A DNA stretch of 64,000 nt from assembly GCF_032118995.1 (NCBI RefSeq), contig NC_092649.1, positions 28,393,927 to 28,457,926 on the forward strand, read 5' to 3'. Shown in pieces: positions 22,601 through 30,390 of the stretch. The position numbers were made by a program, and so were the translations under genes. The number at the start of each line of letters is the position of its first letter. Position 1 is the first letter of the stretch. The notes beneath the pieces were generated by a model. That model was not told the origin of the DNA and searched no databases. It was given only the letters and a program-made list of their open reading frames with translations. The DNA is from Asterias amurensis (taxonomy: Eukaryota; Echinodermata; Asteroidea; Forcipulatida; Asteriidae).

Positions 22601-23880
22601 TGAGGACAAAGACATCTCATACTCGCTGTGAGTCTCTGAACCACCCATGGTCGTAGAGTCATCATCGAGTAACTCAGTAACAGACCAGGCAGGAATTGGT
22701 TTTCCTCTCCTCTCACGGGACCCTTTTCTGTCCCCTTGGCCTCCTCTTTCCTTTGAGCGTCCAGGGCTCCTGGAGGAAGCAGGCCGCTTGGATTGTTTGG
22801 CACTGTGAGCGCGCCGTGATGAGCGGCCCGACGAGGCCCGACCTGATGAGGCCGTCTTAGGACGAGCAGCAGGAGATACGACCCCCTCCTGTCGTGGAGA
22901 CTTTGGTGGTGACGGAGATGCTGACATGTCGTTCGTTGGGAAGTTCAAGTGTAGATCTTCAGCTGTGATAAGGATGGTGGGAAGGTTCTCTTCGGGGGTG
23001 TTGTATCTTACGTGTCCAGTGGAGAATGATGAAGGCGGATCCCTACCACTTGGCATGGAGGGGCCGTCTAGGATTCTTCTTGAAGCCTTTTGTGATTTTA
23101 AACTTGATTTGCGAAAGTTTCTTTGGGAGGGTGATGTAGCAGGATGATTGCGTAGATGATGTTCGTCTTGATTTGTTTGCTGTGAATTGTAAGGCATTTT
23201 AAATTTAGCCAAACTCAAGATGTATAGTGACGGAGTACATGTTTTAGGGTGTATTTAAAAATGCAAAATTTCTTGTTTTATAAATAATTCTGGCCTAAAC
23301 TTATTCTGATTACAAGAGATTGAGTTTGCAAACACGGTATGTTGGTATTCCCTTTCTCTTGTCTTTTCATAACATATCTGATCGGACTCAAGTTTAAAAT
23401 ACAATAATAACAAAAAGTCTGAACTTCAGATCTGTACTATCTGAACAGGCTAGTACCAAAAATGAAAAGCTTGAAGTGGAGAAATGCATTTCAAATAACA
23501 ATTTTCCTATAGACTATTGTTCATTTTTATCAATCTTGTCGTCAAGTTCAATGAAGTTGAAGTTGTTCTTCAGTTATACAGTCTTAAAATAAGCAATGTT
23601 ATGGTGGCGATTTTTACCCCAAACCACCAGCCAACTTCTCAAACCAACCCGGTCACACACTCACAAAAAAAACAAAACAAAAAACAGCACTTGTGTAACT
23701 GTAATGTAAGCTTGATTGAACTAAACTAAATCCAATTTAAAAACAAAATTTAACAAAATTAATTTTAGTTATAAAAAAATAGCAAAATAAAAAGACCCAA
23801 TATCCCCTTTCCCCTTTACCTACCTCAACACCATATCCACCACCACATCTGTGAATTTTAGCCGAAACTGCCGATGCCAT
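10624..23880 (-). CDS. LRRC74A-like: LRRC74-like leucine-rich repeat protein, 16 exons, 689 aa
   Basis: Sixteen minus-strand exons (listed separately) join in phase to 2070 nt. Residues 1-265 are low complexity: a basic Ser/Arg/Pro region, then an acidic stretch (DLEDSFSESDSLRSDD). Residues 267-323 (YDSAGKNIYLMECKQ, GVEPACYVVRNL) match the segment before the repeats in LRRC74A/B. From about 328 to 565 run eight or more ribonuclease-inhibitor-type LRRs of exactly 28 residues (LTHIDLSHN, LLYLDLKWN, LEVLDLSQN, LRILDLSYN, LEALLLGGNPM), which should form a curved protein-binding solenoid. The tail (594-667) is helical, loosely like a degenerate EF-hand pair without calcium ligands. LRRC74 proteins have no settled molecular function; the LRR suggests a scaffold. 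NLR and RNH1 relatives are less likely: there is no NACHT domain, and the N-terminus fits LRRC74. Exon 1 is the least certain part. Confidence 0.88.
10839..10950 (+). repeat. Two-copy 58-bp tandem duplication in an intron
   Basis: Starting at 10839 and 10897, both units read GGAATC-x-x-x-TACTAACCATAATCAGAGT-x-CCATAGTTTGGGTGTT. The copies differ at a few positions, so the duplication is moderately old. Confidence 0.8.
11230..11291 (-). CDS. LRRC74A-like: LRRC74-like exon 15
   Basis: The acceptor TTTTTTCGCAG and donor GTAAGA flank 62 nt, phase 0 to phase 2. It encodes EQIDSALQQVGVLQSDKILY and continues the helical tail DLRKVLIRSGLDLSL of the preceding exon. Confidence 0.8.
11637..11725 (+). 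repeat. Perfect 43-bp tandem duplication
   Basis: Two identical units (CCCACAAAAAGATTTAGCAA then TGTGAGCGCAGCCACCTTTC) start at 11637 and 11680, in the intron between exons 14 and 15. Perfect identity suggests a very recent duplication or an assembly slip. Confidence 0.9.
11803..11961 (-). CDS. LRRC74A-like: LRRC74-like exon 14 (helical tail)
   Basis: A long pyrimidine tract with GCAG precedes 53 codons (APSHLVAMVDRFILDHQTKI ... SSSDLRKVLIRSGLDLSL). The donor is GTAAGT. The helix-loop-helix spacing recalls an EF-hand, but the loop lacks Asp/Glu ligands. Confidence 0.85.
12399..12550. mobile_element. Short MITE with GGGGCCGATT ends
   Basis: The left end CTGGGGCCGATTGCAC is inverted at the right end, GTGAAATCGGCCCCTGG. 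The interior shares TTGTATTGTGACATCACACTT and AAGATCAATCTTA with 24670-24812. The ends also resemble those of the larger element at 25958-26871. Confidence 0.8.
12619..12723 (-). CDS. LRRC74A-like: LRRC74-like exon 13
   Basis: The acceptor TTTTGTGTAG and donor GTAAGC flank 35 codons (EITLTLVVHRKIQEIIEACN ...). It completes the last LRR strand and starts the post-LRR helix. Confidence 0.85.
12957..13046 (-). CDS. LRRC74A-like: LRRC74-like exon 12
   Basis: Thirty codons in phase 0 lie between CTACTAG and GTAATA. LGGNPMGDEGVLALMKACPF is the LGxNPM...G...L-K repeat characteristic of LRRC74. Confidence 0.92.
13205..13480 (+). mobile_element. tRNA-derived SINE with perfect A and B boxes
   Basis: The A-box TAGTCAAGTGG is at 13224-13234 and the B-box GGTTCGAATCC is at 13287-13297, 52 nt apart. 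A non-tRNA body follows (TGTGGGTGTGAATGGTTAGC, CTTAGCGTTGGTGCTGC). It lies in sense orientation in the opposite-strand gene's intron. The long spacing suggests a Leu- or Ser-type tRNA parent. A further B-box-like GGTTCACATCC on the minus strand at 13587-13597 marks a second fragment next to it. Confidence 0.75.
13821..13899 (-). CDS. LRRC74A-like: LRRC74-like exon 11
   Basis: The acceptor CAACACAG and donor GTAAGT flank 79 nt, phase 2 to phase 0. SYNHINTPGVKKLALGLKKN followed by TTLEALL is a full 28-residue LRR segment. Confidence 0.93.
14005..14120 (-). CDS. LRRC74A-like: LRRC74-like exon 10
   Basis: The acceptor TTCTCAAG and donor GTCAGT flank 116 nt, phase 0 to 2. It encodes VNTSLEVLDLSQNGVCLAGC and LQTALKVNTGLRILDL, one complete and one partial LRR. 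Confidence 0.93.
14467..14553 (-). CDS. LRRC74A-like: LRRC74-like exon 9
   Basis: Twenty-nine codons, phase 0 on both sides (CTCAG / GTAACT). IENTALLYLDLKWNGVRGKG closely follows the LRRC74 motif LxLxWNxxRxKG. Confidence 0.93.
14568..16847. other. Large intron 8 of the LRRC74-like gene
   Basis: 2.3 kb between exons 8 and 9. The LRR phase runs on without a gap across it, so no exon is missing. A SINE-like block at about 16210-16440 has CCTGGAATAATTGTC, GGGTTTTCCTCCCACATC and an AATAAATTAAATGACCTTAA tail. The segment 15105-15440 is less AT-rich and has overlapping ORFs on both strands, none of which resembles a family I know. Confidence 0.5.
16848..16978 (-). CDS. LRRC74A-like: LRRC74-like exon 8
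   Basis: The acceptor AAATGCAG and donor GTGAGT flank 131 nt, phase 1 to 0. NHLSDKAASLLAEGLKNNCT and LTHIDLSHNDMGELAGIHLG form one and a half repeats with perfect 28-residue spacing across the exon 7/8 junction. Confidence 0.94.
17860..17953 (-). CDS. LRRC74A-like: LRRC74-like exon 7
   Basis: The acceptor CCCCACCAG and donor GTAAGA flank 94 nt, phase 0 to 1. DVSENQIRSKGASGFGSMLG plus NYSLKSLCLS continue the LRRs. Confidence 0.92.
18477..18584 (-). CDS. LRRC74A-like: LRRC74-like exon 6 (first full LRR)
   Basis: The acceptor TTGTAACAG and donor GTATGT flank 36 codons. TETLDLRDNQMEGEGGAIIA and RDNCYITKL match the family's first repeats, including the Asn-Cys-Tyr-Ile-Thr segment. Confidence 0.92.
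18671..19049. mobile_element. Foldback MITE, family T2, flanked by TTAA
   Basis: The 379-bp element is almost wholly one hairpin. The left half (AGGAATACGTTGCCTCGGAT, GCGTTTGTAACCG, AACACGGTCGGCCATTTATG) is inverted in the right half. TTAA lies on both sides (18667-18670 and 19050-19053), the duplication made by piggyBac-type transposases. A second copy is at 38562-38943. It has no coding capacity, so it must be moved in trans. Confidence 0.88.
19515..19592 (-). mobile_element. tRNA-like SINE head, minus strand
   Basis: On the minus strand the A-box TAGCTCAGTGG (19585-19575) and B-box GGTTCGAATCC (19530-19520) are perfect. The anticodon arm does not pair, so this is not a working tRNA gene. 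The body probably continues to about 19400. Confidence 0.7.
19676..19785 (-). CDS. LRRC74A-like: LRRC74-like exon 5
   Basis: The acceptor GTTTCTAG and donor GTATGT flank 110 nt, phase 1 to 0. VEPACYVVRNLHETTFRMRH aligns with the pre-LRR GVxPxxYFxR segment of LRRC74. Confidence 0.9.
20290..20352 (-). CDS. LRRC74A-like: LRRC74-like exon 4
   Basis: The acceptor TTTATCAG and donor GTAAAC flank 63 nt, phase 1 to 1. KEMTYDSAGKNIYLMECKQE matches the family's YD-SG-x-x-YL-x-x-C block. Confidence 0.9.
21418..21801 (+). mobile_element. SINE inserted next to a splice donor
   Basis: The A-box-like TTGGCTCAGTGG is near 21424, and a weaker B-box-like CTTGAATCCCA lies downstream. The 3' end (ACTGTATGTTA, AGCG, CACTGAGTGA, AGAAGCCACTA) is shared with 39740-39825, and the element ends in an (ATT)n tail. 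The tail stops about three bases from the exon 3 donor. Confidence 0.75.
21806..21949 (-). CDS. LRRC74A-like: LRRC74-like exon 3 (acidic region)
   Basis: The acceptor TCTATTCAG and donor GTAAAT flank 144 nt, phase 1 to 1. EQIVEDLEDSFSESDSLRSD and EAEYDTDLEEEFAP are strongly acidic. Asp-rich TDLE-type sequence also precedes the LRRs in LRRC74. Confidence 0.9.
22585..23179 (-). CDS. LRRC74A-like: LRRC74-like exon 2 (basic disordered region)
   Basis: 198 codons end in phase 1 at GTAAAC. The protein is Ser/Arg/Pro/Lys-rich (SSGRASSGRSSRRAHSAKQS, KRPASSRSPGRSKERGGQGD) and is probably disordered and phosphorylated. The phase-0 acceptor ATTCACAG at 23180 joins it to the upstream ATG exon. Without that splice, translation could start at the in-frame ATG at 23197 (MPYNSQQTNQ). 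Confidence 0.85.
23824..23880 (-). CDS. LRRC74A-like: Candidate LRRC74-like exon 1
   Basis: ATG at 23880 gives MASAVSAKIHRCGGGYGVE and donor GTAGGT. It joins in frame to the acceptor at 23180, which makes the whole CDS a multiple of three. The upstream flank (23940-24030) is less AT-rich with several CpGs, as expected for a promoter. It has no family conservation behind it, so the call rests on splice logic. Confidence 0.6.
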
Positions 23881-25231
23881 ACTTCTACGATAAGTTTAAT
23901 ATTAATAAAATATAGCTCCCGGACTTTGCACGAAGACCGGCCATGCGACACCTACGCGAGTCATGGGTGAACTCACACTATTTGACGGCGGCCATTCCTG
24001 CCGGTGAGAAGGTCTCTTCCCGAGACCGAATGAAACGCTTCAACGGAAACAAATAACTTTCTATCAAGCGATTTAATGGCGATAATCAATGTCCACGTCT
24101 TATCAAACTTCCTTTTGTGTGATTTCTCTAGAAATATGAATGATTAATGAACATTGACGTCCCGTTGCCAAGTAATCAATTTAGAATCAACTTGTTGCAT
24201 GCTGAACGTAGAAACAACTGTCACTTTTTATCTTTTTAAGTAGCGCCCTCCAGCGACCAGTGTCTCACTCTTTCAAGAAAGTTAACTATTAGTTGGCGGA
24301 GGATCTGTGTGTAGGTCCGAAAACTTGAAGAAACTGAAAAAGGTCAAAGCTAAGAAGTTACGCAATCTACCACTGTTTATCCAACATAATATAAATATAT
24401 ATATAAATATCTACAAGACGCGTAATACTCAACTTATTCATAATTCCCAATTAACGCTACACCTGACGGTGTTTTTTTTGTGACGAATTTTGCAGTCCAT
24501 TTGTTTCGTATCTTGTTTGCCGGTTGGTTTGAATACAAAGGCTACTCTATAAGTTGTGCCCTTACTTTTCATGTATTAGGCTTGAATCAATCTACAATGC
24601 AATATGATTTTTATGTGTAATGTTAACTTCCTCGTGGTATAAACCTGCCACCGTTTGGGCAAGTGTTCCGTTGTGCAAGGGCTAGGTTTGTAAGAACTAA
24701 AATATTGATCTATAAAGTTTTGCAACAGTGATTTTTATTGTGACGTCACACTTTGCTTAGCAATTGCAATTACACAGAGTTAAGATCAATCTAATCTCTT
24801 TGTGAAATCTGCCACAAAACATTGGCAACATGGCAGATAAAAGTCGTAGGCCTATACATCCCATCCAAGGGGCACGTGGCAACTGCCCTCAAAATTGAGT
24901 TTTAATCTTTGTAATTTAAAGCACATCAACACCTGCCCTTATAACCAATGAATAGGCCTACAGTGTAGTCTATACATACGTCAAAGAAGATTTGATAATA
25001 ACTTTATAGTTATTATCGGCCTTTAAAACGTCCATGAAACCACGAAGCCATAAATTAATCAGCATTACTTTTTAACAATATTTTTGGGGTGGAAACTGAA
25101 CGTATAGTCCCTAGCTAAACGCAATTTATGCCACTCACAAATCTGTATAACAACTTGAGAAACTAAATGTACGAAATAAAGTCTGTCAAGAGTGAAAAGT
25201 TATGAAAAATGAATTAAAATAATATTTGAAC
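23881..25231. other. Intergenic region and probable LRRC74-like promoter
   Basis: 23940-24260 has raised CpG and GC (GACGGCGGCCATTCCTGCCG) just upstream of the candidate start, consistent with a TATA-less promoter; this is inference. A decayed MITE copy follows at 24670-24812. The rest is AT-rich with nothing recognised, and includes the 3' flank of the next gene. Confidence 0.45.
24670..24812. mobile_element. Degenerate copy of the 12399 MITE family
   Basis: It shares GTGATTTTTATTGTGACGTC, ACACTTTGCTTAGCAA and AAGATCAATCTAA with 12399-12550. The terminal GGGGCCG ends are eroded. Confidence 0.6.
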
Positions 25232-25502
25232 TTATTTTGGCTCAGTTCTGAGACCAATGACACTGTGCAACTGTCTAATAATAATTATTTGAACTTACTT
25301 TAGTTCAGTTCTGAGACTTACTGACACTGTGCAACTGTCCAAAAATATTTTATCTTTATACTTTAGGTCAGTTCTGAGTCTAATGACACCGTGCGATTTG
25401 GCTCAGTTCTGAGACTTTCTGACACCGTGTTTAATACTGTCCAATAATTTGTGAAATTACTTTGGCTCAGTTCTGAGACTTACTGACACCGTGTTACTGT
25501 CC
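25232..25502. repeat. Tandem repeats of the receptor C-terminal codons in its 3' flank
   Basis: Five imperfect units of about 54-75 bp each carry GGCTCAGTTCTGAGACTTAC and TGACACCGTG-type cores (starting near 25239, 25301, 25361, 25399 and 25464). The last unit spans the stop and encodes the final residues NTVSVSLRTEPK of the receptor on the minus strand. The others lie after the stop. Confidence 0.85.
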
Positions 25503-25809
25503 TCGACTCGCGCCATATTGCTCCCCCTACGAAAGGCCTCTCTGATTCCCTTTCGAAATGGTTGGTTCGTCAAGATGTAGCAGATCGGATTGATGCACGA
25601 GTTACACACAGCGAGGATAATACCAAAGTGATAGGCAGGAGACGAGAAGTCCAAATGACCACCGAAGTTGTAGCCGAGAAACATGCTCTGGACTGGAGCC
25701 CAGCAGACGGCGAAGGTGATGACGAAAATTAAGAGGGTCCTGATGAGCGTTTGAGACGCTCGGAGCTGCCACATCTTACGCTGATCGGCCGGGTTGTGAG
25801 AAAGTTGAC
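25457..25809 (-). CDS. GPCR A exon 2 (TM6, TM7, tail)
   Basis: The acceptor TATCGTAG completes a Gly codon, then QLSHNPADQRK leads into TM6. It encodes VITFAVCWAPVQ, then CNSCINPICYILTNQPFRKG, and ends at TAA. 353 nt. Confidence 0.93.
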
Positions 25810-28800
25810 CTACGATAGAGAAATAGAAAGTGGGTTTATTGAGATTTTAATTGAACGGTTGTTATGTAAAAACTTGTTCTCTTGATCAATATTAGTCAAT
25901 GTTCCTCTTTCTTCACAGAAACACACCCCATAGGTTGTTGGCTTGCCCTGTCTTTCACAGTGGCCCTAACGCCATGTTTGCGATCATCGCTAACACACTT
26001 GCGATGAGATCGCAAACCTCAAATCCATCGCAATTGCGATGTCGCTAATTCTGCGTTACACTAAAGTCATCGCGATTGCGATGACGTTAAAAGGGAAATA
26101 AAGTTTTTGTACGAGGCTTAAAGTAGTCAAACAAAATCGTCGGTCGTCGCTTGAAATGAAATGGCATAAGTGTAGTTTATATGTAAATCGTTGTCATGTT
26201 GGTGCATACGAACTATTGTGGACGATGTTTAAATTCTAGGCATTCATTTACAAAGAGTTTAGGCATTTGTAGGCCTATGGCCTCTATTACAATTTTAGCT
26301 TTTAATAAACAATTTTCGTAAATGTGTTGTAACGGTGGGGTTAATGAAAATTCTGACATATCTGTCTCACAATACTAAGCTTCACACTGTCAATTTGCCT
26401 AGGCCATTACATTACACATTTTTAGTAAAATGATCATGGTTAAAATAATCGAACCCAGATAGTATCTCCTTTTAACTGATATAAGCTCTCGGCTGCGGTT
26501 GCGTCGCTGATAGTTGTCAAAGGAAATCTGAGTCTCCCAGGTAAAAGACCGCACGACTAAAATAATGTAGCGCCACTCATTTTACTCTAAATCACGGACA
26601 ATTTATTACTAAACGTCAAGACGTACACGCTTTAACTAAGCACAGAATGGCGCAATGTATCATAAGTTTGCATGAACTTTTACTTTGCGACCACTAACGA
26701 GTGAGCAAGATTGTCATCGCTTACTGAACCTTTGCGGTGAGTGTTCTCATTGCAAAGTTTTAGTGGAATCGCTATCAAAAATTCATCGCTAAGTAGCGAT
26801 CAATTTTGGATTTAGCGATCGATTTCGGCGTTTGCGATGATCGCAAAGCGTTAGTGAAATCGGCCCCACTGGTTCGAATTCCAGCTTGGGCGTTTCAGTC
26901 CGACACTGATGTACTTGGAGGTATTCCTATGTCACAATGTTATTTTACAGGTGATTTTTTTTGTTCCCCGTCACTTTGGAATGTAAATGGAGTAATGTAA
27001 ATTCCAGTTGGAAGTATTTGTCACAATGTGAATTAATCGGTGATTTATGTTAGGTACAATGTTGCATGGAACTTTGGAATGTGATGTGATGACATTTTTA
27101 GGTAAGGTTGGGCCGTGAGCCTCAGAGCCCTTCGGCTACCCATTGTGTTATTTTAAGGGAACAAAGGAGAGGTTTTGTTTCCTTCGAATTCCACCGTCGC
27201 GGTATTAGACGAGGAAAGGGCGTTGCGGATAGGCACTTTGATGCGAGACAAGAGACGAAGTCACGCCGGGCAACTTTTGCCCAAGAAAACCCCGTGTTTA
27301 CCAGAGGGTACGGGTATCCAGTACTACTGTGTGTGCCACAGAATCCAGTGGGCAGAACTTGGGAAAATGCTGATTTTCGGTCTTGCAGCCTCGTCACCTC
27401 CGACAAAACCAGTTTAAAACCTGTGAGTAAATTAATTGGATAACTTTCCGTATGGCGCCACCACTTTTTCACTCATTTTTACAAAAAGGGATATATCAAT
27501 CAGGTAAATTAGATACTATATTATTTTATTTCGAATGAAAAAGTGGTGGCGCCATACGGAAACTTTTCCAATTAATTGACGCAAATTCTATTTAAGTACG
27601 CATTATTCCGATCTTCTATAAAGTCTACCCGCAGGTCACTCGATATAATAAGTTTCCTTTGTGATTTATCTGCACGAGTTGATGTGATTTTTCTTGCGTG
27701 ACCTCGGTTTGAATATAAATATGTAATTAGTGTAAAGGGATTCTGAAATTAAATTCATTCTTTTTCGGCCTTATCTGAAAAGTAATGACAGAAATAATGT
27801 AGAAGTACATTGAAATGAACAGCATATCTGTCGTTTTGTATGAACAAAAATCGGTGCAACTCAAATTTTAAAAAGAGAAATGTGTACGTTAAAAATGGCT
27901 TCAAAAAGGAAGAAAACAAGTCACAAAATATGGCAAATTTTCCCGTTATGAATGTCAGCAACAGTCCCCAATTAGTTATATATGGATAGATTATTTCATA
28001 TTCTTTCCAAAAATGTTAAAAGCGAGACCGGATCGTACCTAGTCCAGTCAGGATGCAGCGATTTCCACCGTTAATCCAAAACTCCATTACGAAAAAAATC
28101 AACAATTAGACAGCATGGTTTTCCTGCACGGTGATTGGCTGACGATGACATCATCGACTAATATGGCAGCATGCTGTTTTTCGTTGGTATGGTGCCCCGA
28201 CCACAGAGGTATAGCGTTAGTCAATAACAAAAGAGCCCGTCTATCATTTTTTCGTAATGGGGGTTTCATGCACCCCAGTACTGTTATGTGTGTATACTGT
28301 ACATGTACGATTGATAATACAGTTTTCTGTAAGTGAAATACTGGAGGCATTAGTTTATTTCCATAGGTTTACTGTTCTTTGTTAATTTGTTTGTTGGCGA
28401 GCGACAGGCTTTGGGGAAAATCCACAAGACCGCCGGGCTTGCACTCGGTAATCCAACATTTGTAACAGACCAGACAGATTTTGCAAGAGCAGAATACTGG
28501 GTCGTATGAATAAAAAGTAGTATTTACTGACAAGTACTAGCAAAAAGTAAAAGCATAAACTTCCAAGAAGCATTTAGTAAAAGCATCTTCTAAATTCCGT
28601 ATGAATAAACCTATTCTTTTACTGCAAAGTATTCACTTAATGCTTTGAAGTAAATACTTCTGATATACCATGGCTGAATGGCTCTTAACAAAAGGTTTCT
28701 TTTGTATTACAACTCCCATTCACGTCTACGTACGCACTCACACACACAGCCAAAGCAGCATTTGATTTAACAGAAACATAGAAATCTTCAAGTCAGCCAT

Positions 28801-30390
28801 GAGGTTTTTATTCTGACAACATTTTGATGAAGACGACTAATCTGGACACACAGAATAAAAACGTTTTTTAAGCTTTTGAAACTTGGAGTGGAGCATGGCA
28901 GCGCTGTATAGAGAAGATGAGAGCTGGATATGAGCATATAGCTATTTAACTTAAACTTAAAAGTTTTAATAATAACACGAACAACATTCTATTGAAATGC
29001 ATTTAATTGTTTAAAAAATTACTTCTTCTGATTTTATGAACAATAAGCCTTAATGATCGAGGCATTCATTTATGAGTTGAACAAATTCTTTATATCTTGT
29101 TAAAAAGCTTACTGTAATAATACAAAACGGTTTTTTTTTACAAACGGTTTTATTTTATCCTCAGCATTTATAAACAAGTTTGATTAAAAGCAGTTTGAGT
29201 TTGTGTGTATTGTTTCTGTTGTGAAACACTGTGTATGTGTCTATTTAGTATTTCAGTGATGTCTTTCCTTTGGACTAAAACATTTATCCTGTGAGGAACA
29301 TTCATAAACACTGTCATTTCTTCGGACGAGCCTTTTACTTCTGTGCCCAAGGTAGCTCTGGAGCTACCTTGAAAAATCACTAGTATTTACTTGCATTTTG
29401 TAGTATATTCTCCGTTTTATTCATATGGAAGTAGGTAAGTGCTAAAATAAAAGAATTTACTTTTTGGTAAAAGTAGATACTTTTAGCATTTTACTAAATA
29501 CTTTTAAGTAACAGTTTTTACTTCATTTTATTCATATGGATGGTAGTAAATACTTGAAATTTTCAAGTAAAAGTAAGTTCTACTTTTTATTCATACGACC
29601 CACTGTTTTGGAAAAGACACTGAACAATAAAAATTAACATAATTGTATGCCCACCCTTACCATGACTTTTCAACATCTTCACCTGCCTCTTCAACGTCGA
29701 AATCACCTTCCATTGCACCAACACCATCAACACAAATGGACCGAACAAAGCGACCATGAAGTTAGCCAATCCCACCACCGCCTGGACCGCAGAGCTCGGC
29801 CACCCCAAGAAGTGACAGCCAACTACCTCATCCTCCCCGTAGAGCAGGAAGAGAAACACCTTAGAAAGCGCGCCAACGATCCAACAAGACGCAATCATGT
29901 AGTACTTCACACGTCTGGTGAACACCACTTTGTACTTCAGTGGGTAGACGATGGCAACAAACCGCTCCAAGTTAACCGTGACCAGGCTGTAAACAGAGAC
30001 AACTGTGCCGACCCAGAACAGAAATTGACCGGCGTACAGACGGCATCTGAGCTCGCCAAAGAACCCCGGGTTTGGTGGATATTTTCCCGTGGTCTGAACC
30101 AGCTTGAACGGGATGACCATCACACACACGATGAAGTCAGCCAATGATAAGTGCACCATGAAATCACTGGTGTTCGACCTCAAAGACGGCACACGGAGGA
30201 GTACAAAGGCAACAAGAAGGTTACCAGTGATTCCAAGCACGCATATGACACCATAGAGCCCCAAGACTAAGTTACTGTTTGCGATGTCGCCCCATTCATT
30301 CCTGTCTTCTTCCACCTCAACAGCAGAATAATCCTCAACTCCTGAAAAACTTAAGCCATTCCTTGTAGTTTGGTTCATAAGGATGTCCAT
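25457..30390 (-). CDS. Rhodopsin-class GPCR A, two exons, 360 aa
   Basis: Join of 29661-30390 and 25457-25809 on the minus strand, a single phase-1 intron in intracellular loop 3. Seven membrane segments carry class A marks: Asn57 (GITGN), Asp85 (SLADF), Cys116 paired with Cys192, Glu142-Arg143-Phe144 in place of DRY, Trp170, Pro218, CWAP at 279-282 and NPICY at 317-321. The N-terminus has a glycosylation site (NQT) and the tail is short and basic after helix 8 (FRKGIREAF). The layout fits plasma-membrane receptors for peptides or amines; the ligand cannot be read from sequence. It is a paralogue of the receptor at 42773-44096. The intron is about 3.85 kb and holds at least three mobile elements. 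A possible 5' UTR acceptor (TTGTAG) is near 30601, and a donor (CAG/GTAAGA) is near 32050. Pseudogene status is unlikely: the frame is open throughout. Confidence 0.93.
25958..26871. mobile_element. Nonautonomous DNA transposon, CAGTGG...CCACTG, 914 bp
   Basis: The left end CAGTGGCCCTAACGCC then TTTGCGATCATCGC is inverted at the right end (GGCGTTTGCGATGATCGC ... GAAATCGGCCCCACTG). The subterminal regions are packed with GCGAT/ATCGC motifs in both directions, typical of transposase-binding arrays. There is no transposase ORF. The GGGGCCGATTT end links it to the small MITE at 12399-12550. Confidence 0.82.
27430..27577. mobile_element. Palindromic MITE (TTCCGTATGGCGCC)
   Basis: The left arm AATTAATTGGATAACTTTCC then GTATGGCGCCACCACTTTTT is inverted at the right end. 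The centre shares TTTTTCACTCATTTTTAC and AAATTAGATACTA with 9036-9141. Nearly the whole element can fold into one stem. Confidence 0.85.
28498..29602. mobile_element. Nonautonomous DNA transposon with long TIRs, 1105 bp
   Basis: The ends TGGGTCGTATGAATAAAAAG and CTTTTTATTCATACGACCCA are perfectly inverted over at least 20 bp, and looser inversion (AAATACTT, TTTAGTAAAAGC motifs) extends about 180 bp inward. The interior has no transposase. It sits 58 bp from the exon 1 splice donor of GPCR A. Confidence 0.85.
29661..30390 (-). CDS. GPCR A exon 1 (N-terminus to TM5)
   Basis: ATG at 30390 (context CGAAATGG) begins MDILMNQTTRNGLSFSGVED. 243 codons plus one nt end at donor GTAAGG. The reading frame runs on past the donor into the intron, but the paralogue and the exon 2 phase fix the splice here. 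Confidence 0.93.

Larger units (their letters stand above)
25810..29660. other. Transposon-filled intron of GPCR A
   Basis: Three identified elements (25958-26871, 27430-27577, 28498-29602) make up about 2.2 of 3.85 kb. A segment at 27113-27420 has clearly higher GC and overlapping ORFs on both strands (about 110 aa each), but matches no family I recognise. The stretch 27578-28497 shows nothing certain. Confidence 0.6.

Noticed and set aside
22453..22803. 116-codon minus-strand ORF beside LRRC74-like exon 2
   Set aside because: It is a different frame of the same Ser/Arg-rich exon running into the intron. The spliced frame is the one in phase with exon 3.
29647..30147. 166-codon plus-strand ORF
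   Set aside because: It is antisense to GPCR A exon 1, with low-complexity His/Gln/Arg composition and no family resemblance. It is a shadow of the coding strand.
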